Assembly: GCA_005406025.1 (NCBI GenBank)
Contig: BGZK01001232.1
Span: forward strand, 122,831 to 186,830
DNA length: 64,000 bases
From: Eumeta japonica
Taxonomy: Eukaryota; Arthropoda; Insecta; Lepidoptera; Psychidae
Direction: 5' to 3'
The notes under the pieces are model-generated. The model was not told the DNA's origin, made no database searches, and saw only the letters and a program-made list of their open reading frames with translations. Positions 45,223 to 56,457 of this stretch are shown here, piece after piece; position 1 is the stretch's first letter; the number at the start of each line of letters is the position of its first letter. A program made the position numbers and the translations under genes.

Positions 45223-45844
45223 ATACCTAAAAATTTTTAGGAAATCATTGAATTTTAGACGACATAAAATAGTTAATAGTACAAAGATTGTAGGACGCTT
45301 GCAGTGATAGATTTTGGATTTAACTGCGCATCATCAATCATGAACTTTAATTACGATGCTCAGTTCTTTTACGAAATTGCCTACGCATGTGTACAATTTT
45401 TCGAGAAGCCTATATAAGAAGAATGCGTTCAGAAAATGTTTTCAAACAGACTATCAAAAGCGTCTACTACATCCCAGTTTACATTAAGCTTTCCTCTTGC
45501 TTTCTGCTACCTCCGTCTGAAGGTACTTCAATATAGTAACCAACTGAACGGCTACTAAAAATACCATATTGACAATCATTTATTCACTGGCATACTAATT
45601 CATAATCCAGAAGTTAGCCGTTAATAATGAATTCTAGGTACCGTTTTGGAAAAATAACCGAAAAATCTTTAAGTACACAGATCAAAGCACACGATTCCAA
45701 GACAATGCTGAATCAGTTTGAATGACGAAATACTTGTGAGGAAGCACACAACAGGAGGTATTCAATTGGGAACAATAAACTTATGAATGTCGATAGAAAA
45801 AAAACCTCTACACACGAATGCATGTGTATAAATATTTAAAAAAA
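45223..45844. other. Unassigned region
   Basis: No gene or repeat recognised. Confidence 0.4.
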
Positions 45845-46247
45845 TTAAACTGACTTCAAAAAATAAAGCAATCACTAAAAAGCAAAAAATAATTAAACTT
45901 TTTAACATAAAAAAACCGTTTTAAAATAAAATATGAACATTATAATCGTTATAACTAAATAAAAATAAAGAAAACCTTATTTAACCTATCTACTACACGT
46001 ATTTTATATTCTGCTATATACACACAATTTAGCTTAACACCTACCTAAATCTATTTATCTATTTATAATATTATTTTAACTACTACCAACTGATCAGCTC
46101 GAAGTCCCGAGCCAAATAAAATAGGTATAATCATCTCGCGAGTTGATTGCCGCTCGCCAACATGTTATATAAGATATTTACTCAATTAATTACGCAGTTA
46201 TTTTATTAAATATTAGATTGAGTAGGCCAAGTAAAAGTGCACCCCGT

Positions 46248-46728
46248 ATGAGGAAAAATAGGAAAAAAGAAACAATGATTGAAAATAAGGAATGATTAGC
46301 AAAAAATTGTGAAATGAATGCTGTATCTCGTTTCCAAAAATCACTTTTGGCTCGAAATGAAAGGTTATCTCAATTTAGAAATTATATTCCTTCCCGATTA
46401 TAACAGGAGTCTCAAAATGAAAGAACCAGTCGACTTAATCCTATACATGAACGTTTAGTCTGTGAGTCCACTGAGGAGCGCGATAATCGCCTAGACGTTA
46501 TACGTCATCGCTTAACTAATGAGACTCCTGGTCAGCGTCAACATCGACTAGACATTATTAACCAACGCATTGAACAGAACTTCCTTTTCAACGTACGCAA
46601 AGACTGGCAGCTGTAAGAGAGTGTAATTATAAAAGGTTGGGCGTTGAAAATGAGGACTCTGTTCCTCATCTTCAACGCCCTCTTGGCGAATATGCGTGAG
46701 ACCAAAGTCGAAATCGGTTTCTTGGGAA
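46248..46728 (+). pseudogene. Helitron-like N-terminal coding relic
   Basis: From ATG 46,248 a broken frame reads MRKNRKKETMIENKE, then ARNERLSQFRNY, ESTEERDNRLDVIRHRL and TNETPGQRQHRLDIINQRIE. After a frameshift near 46,580 it reads QRTQRLAAVRECNYKRLGVE and NEDSVPHLQRPLGEYA. Repeated ETPxQRxxRLxxxxxR segments are typical of the Arg-rich N-terminal region of insect Helitron replicase-helicase proteins (family knowledge, from memory). Rep and helicase domains are absent. Stops after residue 15 and in the middle show it is dead. Other proteins with such charged repeats are possible. Confidence 0.5.
46639..46680. repeat. 18-bp hairpin inside the coding relic
   Basis: GGGCGTTGAAAATGAGGA (46,639-46,656), loop CTCTGT, TCCTCATCTTCAACGCCC (46,663-46,680): 17 of 18 paired. 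Confidence 0.9.
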
Positions 46729-47197
46729 GGGTGAGTTTATTTCTGCCATCAATGTTTTTACAAATGTGTCTTGTAGCATCTGTAAAAAAATACTATATCC
46801 TAAGCAGAGATGCCGTTTGCTTACCTAGTAGTATTGGTAGAAATGAATAAAATTGTGATATGTTCTCGATACTCTGCTAATATTAGAAAAAGTAAAGTAC
46901 CTTACCAAGCCTGTTGGAACAAAATGGACATTACATTTATACCTACTGAGCTTTTTGTTGTTAAAAATATGTGAAAAACTTCAAAGGCCCGTAAGATTTA
47001 AGGGTTTCCTTCAGTTTCCCCGGATTCCACTATCAGATCTTAAATTGGTTCCAATAAAACCACCTGGAAAGTACAATCTTTCGAATCAAAAATTAATTTT
47101 GAAAATCGATCCATAATTGATGGAGTAGTCGGTGAACATACATAAAAAAATATACAGTCGAACATAGAACCTCCTCCTTTTATAAAGTCGGTTAAAA

Positions 47198-48239
47198 ACA
47201 AATATCCATTAAAAGAATTCCATACCAGTCAAATGTTTTAAGGAAGGCATCGAACCGTAACATAGGGTACGGTTCGATGCCTTCATAATTTAGAGCCATG
47301 TTTAATGTAAAAAATTGTCCAACATATTTCGCAAATACGGACCTGCAAACCATCCACCTTGTGAAAGAGTGATAACGGTGTTTGACAAAAATTACGTTAG
47401 ACAGCTCTAGTGAAAGACTAAAATGCGTGAAATTCGCTCACTGTTAAAAAAACCCTTAGAAAGGCCTACTGTATTAGGTAGGCAATTTTCCAAGTTCGGC
47501 AGCTTTCTCGCTCACGACAAGAAGCCTTCTTGCAAAGATTACCAAACTAGGATTTACTATCTATCGGTACCACAGACTTAGAAATATATAAATTCTGAGG
47601 CACGATTGCATCAACAAAATTTCGTCAGGTATTAAAATTATTCAACAAGAAACAAACACGTCCCTGTGGGTATTCCCCAAAGAGGGTACTCATCCCTCCC
47701 CACTCCCCACCTATAGATTCTAACAGGTGTTATCCAGCTAGTATTAACCACAGTGTCCGCATGCAAGGCACTACATTCCGAATCGAGCGTAAGTCCGACA
47801 ATACGAGCGGAGTGCCAACAGAAACCCTATGCTTGTTAGGATGCGAGGTCAGCAGAAGCTCTAACGAATATGAGATACGACCCGCCACGTCCGAAAATGA
47901 CGACATCTTCGTCAGATCATAAATCGATACAAAGTCGTGCACAGGTCTCCACGCTTACTTGTACTTGACGCGAGATACTCGGCATGATGGATATAGGTTA
48001 ACGACGATTGAGTCACGCATCCTTGTATGTAATCATATTTATGTACTTGCGTAAATAAAGATTGCCTGTATATCATTTATTACGGTTTAAAATGATAATT
48101 TTAACACGTAATTGTGGTTACCTTGTAAATCTCATTTTACAGCACTTTTTAAAGCATAGACATTTTTAACGATTGAAATAATACATGTCTCCATGGGTCC
48201 TACTCTCGAAACGAAACAACAAAATCAATAACGAAACAC
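47198..48239. other. Unassigned region with a perfect hairpin
   Basis: No gene recognised. The 47,640-48,060 part is less AT-rich and ends with AATAAAGATTGCCTGTA, like a retroelement 3' end, but I could not place it in a family. Confidence 0.35.
47243..47284. repeat. 17-bp perfect hairpin
   Basis: GAAGGCATCGAACCGTA (47,243-47,259), loop ACATAGGG, exact reverse complement 47,268-47,284. It lies about 45 bp past the end of the Helitron-like element. Confidence 0.95.
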
Positions 48240-48365
48240 ATCCCCCGCCGAGCAAACTACGCCGCGCTAGTGATAGGAGTGCGTCACGCGGGCCTTTTTG
48301 CGGCGGCCATCGTTAATATCGGCCGGACCATTAGAGCGGACGAGCTCCGCGACCTGCGCAATAAA
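48240..48365. other. GC-rich island
   Basis: Contains CCCCCGCCGAGC, GCGTCACGCGGGCC, GCGGCGGCCATCGTTAATAT and GGACGAGCTCCGCGACC. No long frame. Possible conserved non-coding element. Confidence 0.35.
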
Positions 48366-49197
48366 TCTCCATCTTTCATCTGGAGTTCTGCCACAATGTT
48401 TTATACACGTTGAAAAATGTTTTGCTGAATATCAAATGGTCGTATTCGTTGTTACAAGAAAATAGCTGTTTTTACTGTAGTACATAAAATTGTTTTTTTT
48501 TTTGCTGTAAATGATATAGATTATGCATCGGACTTAGAGTAAAAATATTAATCTGGTTTTCAAGAATATGAAGATATTTTGATACAATTCTCATCGACCC
48601 ATTACAAATTTGGTAGTTTCTATAAGGAATAGATCTGAATTTTTTAATCGGAAAAGATTCAGATCTATTTTTGTGAAACCATCGGGTTTCACAAAAACTG
48701 AGATAAACTCATCGAAATATAAAATTACAACGTCAACAAATGTACGTCCATTCGTAGCACATAACTCACACAAATGTAAATGAGGATATGTAACATGTTT
48801 TTAAACCAAATAAATGGATTACAAAGGACCTTATTATTATCTTTTTTAGATGTAATTTCGAATGACACTCTTATTTTTTGACCAAAGATAAAGAAAAAGA
48901 CAGAATGAAGACACTTTTTGACGACAGAGAGAGAGAGAATATAAACATATGGTGAACATTAGTACGGCGGCGAAGCCAATATCGTATGCCACGCCTATTG
49001 CGAAGCCAATTTCGTTTCATTATTTTGTTTATGTAGGAACATTTCTATGCTTTTCTAATTCGATTGATAAACTTCATTATCACTCTTTAAAGTAAACATT
49101 TATTGATCTAATAATATAACCGTACGATCTAAAGCACATTGGATTGAAATATACTTCTTCAAAACTGTGGTACAACTATATTGTAATCAACTTGGCT
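48366..49197. other. Unassigned AT-rich region with twin hairpins
   Basis: No gene recognised apart from the paired stem-loops at 48,628-48,697. Confidence 0.4.
48628..48697. repeat. Two adjacent stem-loops
   Basis: First: AATAGATCTGAAT (48,628-48,640) with ATTCAGATCTATT (48,657-48,669). Second: 13-bp arms 48,668-48,680 (TTTTTGTGAAACC) and 48,685-48,697, loop ATCG. They overlap by two bases. Confidence 0.9.
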
Positions 49198-49480
49198 ACA
49201 GTATTAAAATGGGCCAGTTCGATCCGTGCAATACCACACTCTCCCAGAATGCAGACATACACTAACTGCTTCCGCTGTTGCGTTTCGTTTAATGAAAGGC
49301 AGCACCGTTAGCCACCTCCCCCTTCGTCACTCTGCTCCCTTATTCATCATATCCCTTCTCTTACCATTAGATACCTTAATCCTATCTAAGAGGGCGGCTT
49401 GCAACGGTTATGAGTGTCCATGGGCGGCGGTGATCACCTCCATTTTATTGGCTCACATTCTCGTTTGCTTCTCGATCTAA
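49198..49480 (+). mobile_element. Lepidopteran retroelement with GTGTCCATGGGCGGCGGT tail
   Basis: Starts AAAATGGGCCAGTTCGATCC and ends with GAGTGTCCATGGGCGGCGGT followed by GATCACC (49,412-49,438) and CTCGTTTGC. Both ends match the fragment at 31.5-31.84 kb, and the tail matches the LINE 3' end at 55.54 kb. The middle (GCACCGTTAGCCACC...) has an 84-codon frame that is incidental. Confidence 0.6.
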
Positions 49481-49559
49481 TATACTCCATCAACAATAGA
49501 AAAAAATGTATTACTTTTTTTGTTGTAGTTATCAAAGTTATGTTAGCAAAACAGCTAGA
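49481..49559. other. Short spacer
   Basis: AT-rich spacer between two retroelement fragments. Confidence 0.4.
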
Positions 49560-49803
49560 CAGTGAGCTGATGATATCGTTGTAGTTGCTGGGCGAGACTG
49601 GATGACCCTAACTAAAGGATAGAGGATTCTGAAAGAAGAAGAAGAGAAAGGCCTGTGCCTAAACTGGGATTCACATGCCAAAAAAGTAGCTAAATACACT
49701 ATAATTAACTTAATTAGGTTAAATACACTAACACGACTAACAAATATTTAGATTATAAAATATTTAATGTGGAAATAAAAAGGCTTATTATTGTTATTAT
49801 TAT
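49560..49803 (+). mobile_element. RTE-like 3' end fragment with TTATTR tail
   Basis: Ends AATAAAAAGGCTTATTATTG followed by TTATTATTA, the same GGCTTATTATTA ending as the RTE at 36.6 kb. Upstream GGGCGAGACTGGATGACCCT and AAAGGATAGAGG resemble the final codons of RTE ORFs (W...D). Only the last 240 bp remain. Confidence 0.55.
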
Positions 49804-50309
49804 CGAAATTACAAATTAATATTTTTTAGTTACTGATTGCAGTTTTGTAGGTTCAAACAGAGACACAAAATTGCAGACATATTCACCATCAATCGAATTA
49901 TATACATAATTATACAAATATTGTAGCTCGGAATTAACCGAGCCCTGTTTGGTCTTTAGTACTCGGGATATTTATTCAAAGAATAGCTGCAACAAGACTA
50001 CTTTATTCGATCAGTTCCTCAATTATGTATCTGTTCAAGTATTTTTCGTACGTTCACTATGATCTTAATTGCATTCAACTATCTCGTTTATGTTACTATC
50101 GAGGCCGGAGCCCCGATAAACCCTCTTTGTTCTGCTCTACTTTTTGTTTCTTTTTGCCCCAACTAATATTTTATTCCGTTCAAATCCAAATTAACAACGG
50201 AACCCACATTCGCGGAACTCGGCATGAACTCCGGATGCCTCCCGCGCTACCTAAATAACTCAGTTATTGCAATATTATTCCACTATCGATTGTATTATAT
50301 ATATATAAA
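49804..50309. other. Unassigned region
   Basis: Includes a mildly GC-rich stretch at 50,100-50,250 with a 77-codon frame lacking a known domain. Confidence 0.4.
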
Positions 50310-50905
50310 CATGGTAGAGATATTAAAAGGAGAGTGAATAAATTGAATGGAGCCTTGCTTACTATTATAATTACTAAAAGTGTGTTACGACAAGCGCATT
50401 TGGGTATACGTAGTGGAGTCCTGATCTCTACTATTTACTGTTATGTACGGTAGTAAAAGTTGGATATGTCACAACAAAATGAAATCAATAGAATCAATGC
50501 GATAAACATTCGATTTCTGCCTAATATATGTGGACTGTTTACGAAAGATGGACGTAGGAACAGCGATGTCAGAGAACAGTGTGATTTGAAGTAAGATGCA
50601 GTGACTAGAGTTGATAAAGGCATGTTGCGGTGGTTTGGCCATCTGGGAATGATGAATAAAATACACTGACAAAACAAATTTATAGAGCGAATGTATGTGT
50701 TGGAAAGGTCGACAAAGGACGCCCTAGAAAATTCTATGGTGACCAAATTGGTTGCATATTTAAAAGGAACCAATTTTAATTACTCGAAACCGACGAGCTT
50801 GCATATAAAGATTGATGGATGTAATTGAAGTTAGAGATATATACAATGATCGTGCCATATAGAAATCTATATTTTCTGCTTACCCTTCTGGGAATAAGGT
50901 ATCAG
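50310..50905 (+). pseudogene. WFGH-type LINE C-terminal relic
   Basis: Shifting plus frames give DIKRRVNKLNGALLTIIITK, SVLRQAHLGIRSGVLIST, SINAINIRFL-like text, RNSDVREQCDLK, MLRWFGHLGMMNK, a KPTSLHIKIDG piece and LPFWE. These follow the order of the family tail (DIERRVN...NGALLAIM; NSDVRERCGL; MLRWFGHLERMNE; SAYPSGK). WFGHL is intact. Stops and frameshifts are many. The opposing 110-codon minus frame (50441-50773) is a shadow. Confidence 0.75.
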
Positions 50906-51482
50906 TTTATAAAATGAATGATGTATACGCATTCTATAACTTCCTACTTGAATAAAAATTAACCGATATTCATAAAAGAAGAAATCTTTATATATTCCGA
51001 ATATAATTAGAGAAAATGCTCTTAATGAGGTCCCTTTCAGACTGAAGATCGAAAGGGCGCTAAAAGAAAATATTTGTAGCGTCATCGTTTTTATCTGTTT
51101 TAGCATATATTTATTTTTGACGTCGGATCAGAGGACAGACGTACCAAGTTCGTCTTTTTAGAAGTCAATGAAGTAAGTCATTAAATCAGTCTAGATCTTA
51201 GAAAATGTTAGATTCTAGGATTTAATTTTCATGGTAAAGGTCCATTTTCTTAATAAAACTTAAGCAAAAAAAACTGAAGACGAGATGTCAGAAAAGAAAT
51301 GCAATTAATTTTAGGAGTTGATCCATACCAACTTTTGAATTTAATTTGTCGTATTTATTCCTAAAAATATAATTAAAACAATTTGTTTCCAATATTTTTA
51401 TAATCATTTATTGAATTATTAGACACAAATTTAAGGCTTGGAGTAGTATTTTTTTAGCATTTTCCCTTAAGTATTAAACCGC
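50906..51482. other. Unassigned AT-rich region
   Basis: No feature recognised. Confidence 0.4.
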
Positions 51483-51560
51483 TATACGCGGTGCGCCGGT
51501 AGGTGAGGGCCGTCCCTTCCCGGCCCATTTGCTTAATCACTTGGCAGCAGCCCAGCAGAC
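51483..51560. other. Short GC-rich patch
   Basis: ACGCGGTGCGCCGGTAGGTG and CCCTTCCCGGCCCATTTGC in AT-rich surroundings; no frame. Confidence 0.3.
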
Positions 51561-52435
51561 GATAACAAATTGTTTTTTTCGCACAATGGAATACATTACA
51601 AAACGTCATCATTCTAGATTACGCCTTCGTCCTTTGTTTCTAATATTCGGTCCGCTTCTTATATTGGTGATAAATTATGATGATTGATATCTCATAGCAT
51701 ATTTTAAAACAAAAACAAAGCATTAATTTTCTAGATATAGTACAGCTAGTACTTAAATTAAGTTAGAAAATTTTAAAAGTAAAATAAGTGCTCAAGAATG
51801 TAGAGATTACTTATTTTAAAAAATTTTGTCTATGCTCCTGATTTGTTTTTTTTTTGTAAGTATATATATTTGTAAATTTTTTGTAAATATATATGATGAT
51901 CAAATAGTGCATATCATAAAATTTCATGGAGAAGTTATTCCTGAAAAGAAAAATAGAAACAATGTAAAATAAATAATGTTATTTATATGCAACATATAAA
52001 TATCTAAAATGTGTTTGTTTGCACAAGTGTGATAATGAAATCCAGTCAAAGATACTATAAATGATTTACATTTAAAGTTCTCACGGAGCCAGCGCACCGG
52101 CGCAAGCGGCACTTTTGTTTACCTCCAACTTTTCATACGCTCGAACGCGCGCACGCTTCCAGACGATTTCACGTAACGTATTAATTCTTAGACAATAAAT
52201 ATAAGTTCGAGAGTGTTTTCTGAGCCCGAACTTATGTAAGCCTCGAAAGTTTCTTCTGCCAATAAGCTAATATACATATAGGGCTAGTTCGAAAGCTACA
52301 CAAGCGACTAACAATAAATAAGTGCTACTTAGGAGCACAACAAGAATAGTTCCCACCTTCTCTTAAACTTTGAGATTTTTTAACAACGTGTTTCTTCATC
52401 GTTAGCTCATGGTACTGTTAAATAAAGAAAACTTT
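51561..52435. other. Unassigned AT-rich region
   Basis: No gene. A brief GC-rich spot at 52,080-52,160 (AGCCAGCGCACCGGCGCAAG). Confidence 0.4.
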
Positions 52436-52560
52436 TATTTGAGTTTGGGAAACGCATCGGCACATGCTCGGAATCGAACCTACGACCATTGTGTTTACAG
52501 TGTCTCTATTCATTAAACCTCTATCTTCATTATATCTGATCTCATTGTGATGCAAATTTA
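52436..52560 (-). mobile_element. tRNA-derived SINE head, minus strand
   Basis: On the minus strand GGTCGTAGGTTCGATTCCGA is a good pol III B box. Upstream AGAGACACTGTAAACACAAT and downstream CATGTGCCGATGCGTTTCCC follow. The cloverleaf does not close as a functional tRNA, and the downstream sequence continues as in a SINE. A-box match is weak; the extent is uncertain. Confidence 0.5.
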
Positions 52561-53171
52561 AACTTAGATTATTAGGTTTTTACTTTTTATTGATTATATT
52601 ATGTTGCTCTATTCAACGAAATGTTTTCAGATATTATTGCGCGTTAGTGTCATATATACAAATAACCATAATCACATTAAAAGCACAAAGTATCCACTTA
52701 GAAACTATAGTATAATATTAAAAATATATATGTTTGTCTTGTGTTAATAATAATATATCATATTATTTTTAAACTTTAGCCAATCGCTCAAATGGAAATT
52801 TTTTAATCATCTGAATTATAAAATTAATCTGCAATATTAAAAAATATATATACCTAAAGAAGAAAGAAGAAACTAGTTGCATTTTGCGTCCGTGTGCCGG
52901 TCGTGGCGGGAGTTAAGAAACTAGCGGCAGCGCTCACCTCAAATGAAAACTCGCCAAGTCGAACTTGTCGGTTTGGCCATCCCGTTAGCGCGAACTAGTT
53001 TTCATCAGACGGTCAATTCAAGAAAAAATCAGGAATATAAAGAGGTCGACCCGCCACTGAAGGAAGTTCTTAATGATATATTATTTTAGATCTGTTTTAT
53101 TCTAAAAATTCGTTTACGAAAACATTTATCAATTCTTAGAATGTCCCTTTAATTTGTATCAATACAAATTA
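52561..53171. other. Unassigned region with GC patch at 52,880-53,000
   Basis: The patch contains CGTGTGCCGGTCGTGGCGGG and CAGCGCTCACC. AGTTTTCAT (52,998-53,006) is close to a reverse complement of ATGAAAACT (52,943-52,951). Function unknown. Confidence 0.35.
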
Positions 53172-53495
53172 TGAGAACGCTGGCCGCCGGGTGGTTGAAA
53201 CTGTTGCCTTTGCACCGATGGACGTTAAGTTCGACTCTTGACAGGCAAATAAAATAACCGACGAGTTTTTAACTTAAGTCAAATGGCTGCACTAGTGCCG
53301 TGACTCGGAGAGCACATTAAACTGTCCGCCAGGAACATTAGCATCTCATTGATGACGACGGTCGCTGCTATCGACCGACCTGCGCTGGACCACAGTGGAT
53401 AACTTCATGTCCAATCACCTCGATCTGATACATCTACATACATATAGAGATTGCAAGAGGTTACGCCTCAGTAATGGGGCGATTATATGAATTAT
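53172..53495 (+). mobile_element. tRNA-derived lepidopteran SINE
   Basis: The head GCTGGCCGCCGGGTGGTTGA, TTGCCTTTGCACCGATGGAC and GTTAAGTTCGACTCTTGAC carry A-box- and B-box-like sequence. The body follows with GACTCGGAGAGCACATTAAA, ATTGATGACGACGGTCGCTG, GACCTGCGCTGGACCACAGT, GGATAACTTC and a decayed GAGG-CTATGCCCAGTAGTGGG-like end (GAGGTTACGCCTCAGTAATG+GGGC). This order matches a SINE family I recall from many moths and butterflies. Confidence 0.7.
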
Positions 53496-54313
53496 ACCCT
53501 AAATTTATTGCAAACGAAACAATAAAATGACAATTTATAAAATTATTATTCGTTATTTGTATATGGTTTTACTTTAAGTAAGAAATTCTAGTCGAATATG
53601 CTTATGTAGGTGCCAATAAGAAATATAAACGAACGACAATTGCGAAAATTTAGGCGCTTTCCATGGATTTATTCCCCTATATTTTTTGTTAAAAATGAGT
53701 TTAAAAGGAGATCGTCAGAGAGGCCCTAAATCGATTTTTTCAATTGTCATTAATTCTAATATATTCTAACTTATTACATAATAACCGGCATTTACATTAC
53801 GTTTTAAAAGAAAAATTATTTTTAGATCATTCACATTTATATTATTATTTTAAGGAAGTAAATTGTGTATATATACATGTTTAAATTTAAAAAATTATAG
53901 CTCGGAAAGAGCCTTTTATATTTTGAAGTAAATTTTTAATTTAAACATTGTATTTTGAAGATTATCTATAGAGGTCTCCGTCCTTAAATAACGATAAAAA
54001 GCACTAAACGGTAAAAGGGAAGACCAATCCACCAATACTCTCTTTAGGTAAAATTCGTCTCTGGATGATGGCGACAAAGAAGCATAGCTCATTGGACAAG
54101 GGAATTTTATTTTGGAATTGTGCTTTAGTCTAGAATCCACGTTCAGAGCACTTTTCTCTTTTGACATCCACAAACCGAGTCATCCTATTGTCAAAATATG
54201 TAATTCTGAGTTAGCACACTGTTTTGACGCGCTTGTTTCAACTCTCATACACTTTTGATATAAATCAAAATCCTGGAAGATTGCTTTGTATACCCTGTTC
54301 CTATAAAAGGCTA
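53496..54313. other. Unassigned region
   Basis: Includes an 85-codon minus frame (53916-54173) without a recognised domain; I do not call it a gene. Confidence 0.4.
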
Positions 54314-55605
54314 ACACTCAGATTAGTCCAATTACAAACCTATCGCAATCACCTCCTTGTTCTCTAAAATAATGAGATCTCTTATCAAGCGTTAGCTTAT
54401 GCGCTACTTTCAGGAACACGAAGTGATAAATGATCACCAGCACGGTTTTTACCCGTCGTTTGTCGGAGACAATTTAAAGCAAGGGGGAGGCTTTTACTGT
54501 TAGTTTAGACATAGTGAAGGCTTTTGATAGGTTCTGGCACAAAACTCTTCCCTTGAAGCTTTCTTCTTGTGGGCTTCTAAAAAATTATACAGGTGAACAG
54601 GCAACTTTCTCACGGGACGAAGCATTAAGTTTGCAATTGTCGGTATATACTCAGATCCCACACCCGTGAATGCTCTCCCTGAGTATCCCTCAAAGCTGTG
54701 TAATATGCCCTACTCTGTTTCTTCTGCATATTTATTTCAGATTTATTGGAATCGGAAACGTTCGTTACTATGAGGATGACAGTACTGTGAACGTGTTGAA
54801 CTCTGACCGCAATAATATTTCTCGGAATCGTGTCGAAACCGACTTGTTTTGTAAAATTAAAACAGTTTTACAAGAAGTGTTGTAATGAAGTAAACTAACT
54901 TTGTCGAATTTAAACCCCGAAAGAAGCATCTTTACGCATTCATCGCTAAAAAATCTCCTTTCGTCCCTTGTCCTCTGTTTGGAAGTGTTCCCTTTTAGTG
55001 TCACGCCGATCACAATTCTTAATGTCCACACATATAACAGTGTTTAGTATCGCACCCATCTCGAAGGAAAAGTTGAACTACTGAAAGGCTTGAGATGCTC
55101 AACAGAGCGCGACAATATTTCAAACTGGATTATCGCCCTCTTACTTTATAAGGCATAAGTCCGGCCTCATTTAGAGTATCGTTCTCCTTTCTGACCTGAG
55201 GCATCCTAATATCAAGGGCCTCCAAACCGCATCCAACGTCGGTCATCTAGCTTAGCGAAGAGATGTAGCATCTTTGTGCATGCTCCATCGTGTATACTAC
55301 GGATTATTGAATTCAACACTGATTTTCGTTATCATTTCGTTCGTCAAAAAATATTGTTAAAACCATCTGGTTAGTTGTAATTTTACCACGCACTTCATTC
55401 GTAAATTTTGTGCCCGGAACGATGGGACTTTCAAATGACTTACCACCAGCGCTATTCGAAGTGGACTATAAGAAAAGGGTCTTAAAGAAAAGAACGTATT
55501 CCTTTCTGAAAGGGCACAAATACCTCTGGGATTGCGGGTGTCCATGGCCACAGGTGATGATCTACTTCTTGGTGACCCGATACTCATTTGCTCTTTAAAA
55601 TCCCG
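54314..55605 (+). pseudogene. Jockey-type LINE ORF2 pseudogene with complete 3' end
   Basis: Reverse transcriptase remains in shifting frames: SNYKPIAITSLFSKIMRSLI, YFQEHEVINDHQHGFYPS, DIVKAFDRFWHK (shifted), then SIPQSCVICPTLFLLHI and YYEDDSTVN (54,670-54,800), where the family has GSPLSPTLFLLHI and CYADDST. The catalytic ADD therefore reads EDD. Later: ASNVGHLA, RRDVASLCMLHRVYYG, then (55,410-55,598) PGTMGLSNDLPPALFEVDYK and SFLKGHKY. It ends in GGGTGTCCATGG with a GGTGACCCG...CTCATTTGC tail. ORF1 and endonuclease are absent. At least four frame changes. Confidence 0.8.
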
Positions 55606-55804
55606 TGTAGAATTTTAAACGTAGTTTCGTAGCGCCATCTTGTAAGGTTATTATATAGTTGCTAGTTACTGGTTCTCTATAATAAATGGCATTATATAAC
55701 ATAAACTATGTTATATAATGATGATATTACGTAAATAAAGTATTTATTAAAATATTTATTATTGGAAATGTACATTAGTAGCTTTTCCTGTTGCAATTAT
55801 ATTG
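55606..55804. other. AT-rich spacer with hairpin
   Basis: Contains a perfect 14-bp hairpin, CATTATATAACATA / TATGTTATATAATG, at 55,690-55,720 with loop AAC. Confidence 0.7.
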
Positions 55805-56300
55805 AGTTCCGGTTGTTCCGTCGTCGCGATCGGTCGCCTTCGGTCCAGTCCCTTGGACCCCCTTTAGTTTAGTGTGCTAGTGTGTGCAATGTCCTTTTGA
55901 GCCGCATTCCGGAGTGTCGTGCTTCGCGCGTGTATGAGTGGGTGTGGTACCGCGCAGTGGTCCCCCTGTGGCGACAGTTAAGCTACGTGCGTTCGTCCCG
56001 TGTGCTCACTCCGGCTTACTGCACCGTCTGCACGTCGAGCCCGCGCCTAGAATGGGCTCCCGCAGGATCACGCTCCAATATCGATCGCTTTTAGTTATTT
56101 CATGTATTTTACACACATAAACGGGTTATCACTGACTACAAGAGGGCGACTGCATTTGTCGACCAGCAGCAGTCCTTGTGGAGGAACAAACGCTCGAGCG
56201 TTGACGATTAGCGATCAAACTCTGCTATCGGTGTACGATCCACCTGAATTAAATTCAGTGAGTTACGTTACGTTTTTACGTAACGATTATAGGCCATTTT
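55805..56300. other. GC-rich block of unknown origin
   Basis: About 450 bp of raised GC and CpG (CCGTCGTCGCGATCGGTCGC; GTGGTACCGCGCAGTGGTCC; GACCAGCAGCAGTCC), open for 60-70 codons in three plus frames with no recognised domain. It could be a first exon with 5' UTR, the 5' region of a LINE, or a regulatory island. Confidence 0.4.
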
Positions 56301-56457
56301 AAAATTCAGTGATTTAAGAACCTAAAGCCCTCGACCGGAATCGTTAGTTTTTTAATCGCCTTTCGCGGTTTTTTGCCATCCCTTCCCATGACTCGTTTGC
56401 AAGCGTCGTCTGTAATTTAATTTATTGCACATTATAATAAATCATTATTTAGTTATT
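56301..56457. other. Spacer between GC-rich blocks
   Basis: AT-rich, no feature. Confidence 0.3.

Larger units (their letters stand above)
45845..47197 (+). mobile_element. 1.35-kb element with TTAAMYGACTT ends and a Helitron-like coding relic
   Basis: The left end TTAAACTGACTTCAAAAAAT and right end CTCCTCCTTTTATAAAGTCG+GTTAA form short imperfect inverted termini. The right end (GGGTTTCCTTCAGTTTCCCC, ... GAACCTCCTCC ... AAGTCGGTTAA) and left end match sequence I recall flanking an abundant lepidopteran repeat. The interior holds an Arg-rich coding relic. Whether all of it is one element or a relic captured between two repeat ends is not settled. Confidence 0.45.

Noticed and set aside
50441..50773. 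110-codon minus ORF
   Set aside because: It lies opposite a recognisable LINE C-terminal relic on plus, so it is a shadow frame.
52436..52560. Functional tRNA gene on minus
   Set aside because: Good B box but weak A box and no closed acceptor stem; better explained as a SINE.
53916..54173. 85-codon minus ORF as a small gene
   Set aside because: No recognisable domain and no supporting context; expected by chance at this length.
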